In this document: one piece after another, positions 61,901-64,000 of the stretch | Numbering within the stretch: the first letter of the stretch is position 1 | Layout of the letters: every line of letters starts with the position of its first letter | Assembly: GCF_023498005.1 (NCBI RefSeq) | Contig: NZ_CP097289.1 | Coordinates: 6,014,001-6,078,000 of the forward strand | DNA: 64,000 nt | DNA from: Streptomyces durmitorensis | GTDB lineage: Bacteria; Actinomycetota; Actinomycetes; Streptomycetales; Streptomycetaceae | Reading direction: 5' to 3' | Translations under genes and position numbers: made by a program | Notes under the pieces: model-generated | The model's database searches: none | Seen by the model: only the letters and a program-made list of their open reading frames with translations | Told to the model about the DNA's origin: nothing

Positions 61901-63770
61901 CTCGATCAGGCTGACCACCGCACAGGCCCTCGTCCGCTTCCTGTCCCGGCAGTTCACCGAGCGCGACGGCGAGCGGCAGCGGCTCATCGGCGCGACCTGG
62001 GGCATCTTCGGGCACGGAAATGTGGCGGGCATCGGCCAGGCACTCGTCGAGTACGGCGACGCCATGCCCTTCCACCAGGGCCGCAACGAACAGGCCATGG
62101 TGCACGCCGCCGTCGGGTACGCCCGCCAGTCGGGCCGCCTGTCCACGCACGCCGTCACCACCTCCATCGGCCCCGGCGCGACCAACCTCGTCACCGGCGC
62201 CGCGCTCGCGACGATCAACCACCTGCCGGTGCTCCTGCTGCCCGGCGACACCTTCGCGACCCGCCCCGCCGACCCGGTGCTCCAGCAGCTCGAAGTCCCC
62301 TACGCAGGCGACGTGTCGGTCAACGACTGTCTGCGCCCGGTGTCGAAGTACTTCGACCGGATCACCCGGCCCGAGGCCCTGATCCCGGCCGCGCTCGCCG
62401 CGATGCGCGTGCTCACCGACCCGGCGGACACCGGCGCCGTCACGCTCGCGCTTCCGCAGGACGTGCAGGCGGAGGCCTTCGACTGGCCGGAGGAGTTCTT
62501 CGCGGAGAGGGTGTGGGGCGTACGCCGTCAGGCGCCCGATCCGCGCGAACTGGCCGCCGCCGCGCGGGCCGTGCGCGAGGCGCGGCGCCCGCTGATCGTC
62601 GCGGGCGGCGGGGTCCACCACAGCGCGGCCGAGGACGCGCTGCGGGACCTCGCGGACGCGACCGGGATCCCCGTCGCCTCCACCCAGGCCGGCAAGGGGT
62701 CCCTGCGGTTCGACCACCCGGCTGACGTCGGCGGCATCGGGCACACGGGCACGGCCACCGCCGACGAACTCGCCTGCACCGCCGACCTGGTGATCGGTGT
62801 CGGCACCCGCTACAGCGACTTCACCACCGCGTCCGGCACGCTCTTCGCGGCGCCGGACGTCCGCTTCCTGAACCTCAACATCACCGCGTTCGACGGCCAC
62901 AAGATGGCGGGCGCGCCCCTGGTCGCGGACGCGCGGGCGGGCCTCGAAGCCCTGACCGGCGCCCTGGAGGGGTGGCGCGTGCCGCCCGCGTACGTCGCCG
63001 AGTACACCGAGGACAAGGTGCGCTGGGAGCAGCGCGTCGACGCGGCGTACGCGGCCGACGAGCCCGACGTACGGCCCACGCAGCTCCAAGTCCTCGGCCT
63101 GCTCGATGAGTTGGTCACCGACGAGGACGTGGTCATCAACGCGGCCGGATCGCTCCCCGGAGATCTCCACAAGCTGTGGAGGGCCCGCTCGCCCCGGCAG
63201 TACCACGTCGAGTACGGCTACTCCTGCATGGGATACGAGATCCCCGCCTCGATCGGCGTCGCGCTGGCGGCACCGGACCGGCCCGTCTGGGCGCTGGTGG
63301 GCGACGGGACGTATCTGATGATGCCCACCGAGATCGTCACGGCGGTCCAGGAGAACATCCCGGTCAAGGTCGTGATCCTGCAGAACCACGGGTACGCGTC
63401 CATCGGCGGGCTCTCCGAGTCCGTGGGCGGCGAGCGGTTCGGCACCGCCTACCGCTTCCGGGAGCCGGACGGGACGTACACGGGCGCCCCGCTGCCCGTC
63501 GATCTCGCGGCCAACGCGGCCTCCCTGGGGATGCACGTGATCCGCGCCAAAACAGTCGTTGACCTGCGCGATGCCCTCGCCGAGGCGCGGGCGGCCGACC
63601 GCCCCACATGTGTCTACGTGGAGACGGAAACGGCAGACACAGTGTCGCCCCCGCCCCCGGCGCAGGCGTGGTGGGATGTGCCCGTGGCCGAGACCGCGGA
63701 CCGACCGTCGGCGATCAAGGCCAGGAAAGAGTACGACCGGCACGTCTCAGCCCGACGCCGCCACCTGTGA
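61896..63770 (+). CDS. iolD: 3D-trihydroxycyclohexanedione hydrolase (IolD, ThDP-dependent)
   Basis: IolD opens the ring of the trihydroxycyclohexanedione to 5-deoxyglucuronate. The 624-aa ThDP enzyme has the activating Glu in HQGRNEQAMVHAAVGYAR (near residue 65) and the ThDP/Mg motif from VGDGTYLMMPTE (near 468) to LQNHGYASIGG. Its ATG is the third in a tandem triplicated unit and overlaps the mini-ORF stop, so translation may depend on reinitiation. The length is normal for IolD. Confidence 0.93.
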   Translation: MTSIRLTTAQALVRFLSRQFTERDGERQRLIGATWGIFGHGNVAGIGQALVEYGDAMPFHQGRNEQAMVHAAVGYARQSGRLSTHAVTTSIGPGATNLVTGAALATINHLPVLLLPGDTFATRPADPVLQQLEVPYAGDVSVNDCLRPVSKYFDRITRPEALIPAALAAMRVLTDPADTGAVTLALPQDVQAEAFDWPEEFFAERVWGVRRQAPDPRELAAAARAVREARRPLIVAGGGVHHSAAEDALRDLADATGIPVASTQAGKGSLRFDHPADVGGIGHTGTATADELACTADLVIGVGTRYSDFTTASGTLFAAPDVRFLNLNITAFDGHKMAGAPLVADARAGLEALTGALEGWRVPPAYVAEYTEDKVRWEQRVDAAYAADEPDVRPTQLQVLGLLDELVTDEDVVINAAGSLPGDLHKLWRARSPRQYHVEYGYSCMGYEIPASIGVALAAPDRPVWALVGDGTYLMMPTEIVTAVQENIPVKVVILQNHGYASIGGLSESVGGERFGTAYRFREPDGTYTGAPLPVDLAANAASLGMHVIRAKTVVDLRDALAEARAADRPTCVYVETETADTVSPPPPAQAWWDVPVAETADRPSAIKARKEYDRHVSARRRHL

Positions 63771-63787
63771 GAGTAGGGATGCTTGTC

Positions 63788-64000
63788 ATGACGAAGACCG
63801 TCAATCACTGGATCGGCGGGAAGACCGTCGAGGGTGCGTCAGGTGCGTACGGTTCGGTGACCGACCCGGCGACCGGCGCCGTCACCACGCAGGTCGCCTT
63901 CGCGAACGTGGACGAGGTGGACGCCGCAGTCGCCTCCGCGCGTGAGGCGTACGCCACGTGGGGCAAGTCGTCCCTGGCCAAGCGCACCTCGGTCCTCTTC
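63788..64000 (+). CDS. mmsA: Methylmalonate/malonate-semialdehyde dehydrogenase, 5' part (cut by window end)
   Basis: Only the first 71 codons are present. The sequence MTKTVNHWIGGKTVEGASG and TDPATGAVTTQVAFAN is typical of the MmsA/IolA aldehyde dehydrogenases that convert (methyl)malonate semialdehyde to acetyl- or propionyl-CoA. Its place after iolD suggests the malonate-semialdehyde step of inositol catabolism. The ATG at 63788 has GTAGGG 9 bases before it; an in-frame ATG at 63779 directly abuts that site and is less likely. Confidence 0.88.
   Translation, partial: MTKTVNHWIGGKTVEGASGAYGSVTDPATGAVTTQVAFANVDEVDAAVASAREAYATWGKSSLAKRTSVLF

Overview
This is a chromosomal segment of a Streptomyces species or a very close relative. 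The evidence is the very high G+C with G/C in nearly every third codon position, frequent GTG starts, the desferrioxamine desABCD cluster with iron boxes, a DasR-type operator before a hexosaminidase, a CsoR-type copper operator, and the gene order around citA and the acyl-CoA carboxylase genes. No rRNA, tRNA, insertion sequence, prophage or CRISPR array was recognised. Most of the window looks like core chromosome.

Layout. 1-5.7 kb: an acetate-transporter-family membrane protein, glmS with a small upstream gene, a DUF4429/SHOCT protein, and a secreted GH20 beta-N-acetylhexosaminidase preceded by a DasR-like site. 5.7-12 kb: desA-desB-desC-desD (desferrioxamine synthesis) and the binding lipoprotein desE, each unit behind its own iron box. 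12-20.7 kb: a four-gene leucine/short-chain acyl-CoA catabolic operon (carboxyltransferase, biotin carboxylase, HMG-CoA lyase, acyl-CoA dehydrogenase) divergent from a TetR regulator with two palindromic operators, then a second acyl-CoA dehydrogenase and a TesB thioesterase. 20.7-28.6 kb: a CDF cation transporter, a phosphatase-family protein, and a PucR regulator divergent from a solute symporter, ureohydrolase and ThDP enzyme, which together look like a guanidino-compound (arginine-derived) pathway.

28.8-42.6 kb: a class-A beta-lactamase-like serine hydrolase, a 1249-aa fused ABC exporter with one degenerate ATP site, a small secreted Cys protein, an S37 tripeptidyl aminopeptidase, a lipoprotein, a secreted GH3 enzyme, a LysR regulator with a repeat-encoded tail, an EamA exporter, a sugar isomerase-like protein and a MarR-GNAT fusion. 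42.7-47.7 kb: a Uma2 protein, then a LacI regulator divergent from a tightly coupled Gfo/Idh/MocA-DUF993-isomerase operon of unknown substrate. 47.7-48.6 kb: non-coding DNA carrying an exact 167-bp tandem repeat of about 3.8 copies. 48.6-57 kb: a DUF937 protein, RecD2 helicase, citrate synthase, and the copper genes copZ-copA with a CsoR-type operator, plus a small HTH protein. 57-64 kb: the myo-inositol catabolic locus, with iolE and an AraC-type regulator on the minus strand and iolC, an aldolase, iolB, iolD and the start of mmsA/iolA on the plus strand. The iolB-iolD junction is a tandem triplication that creates two mini-ORFs.

The features most likely to be new are the 167-bp repeat array, the DUF993 operon, the putative 2-ketoarginine/guanidinobutyrate operon, the iolB-iolD mini-ORF cascade, and the structured convergent spacer between citA and copA.
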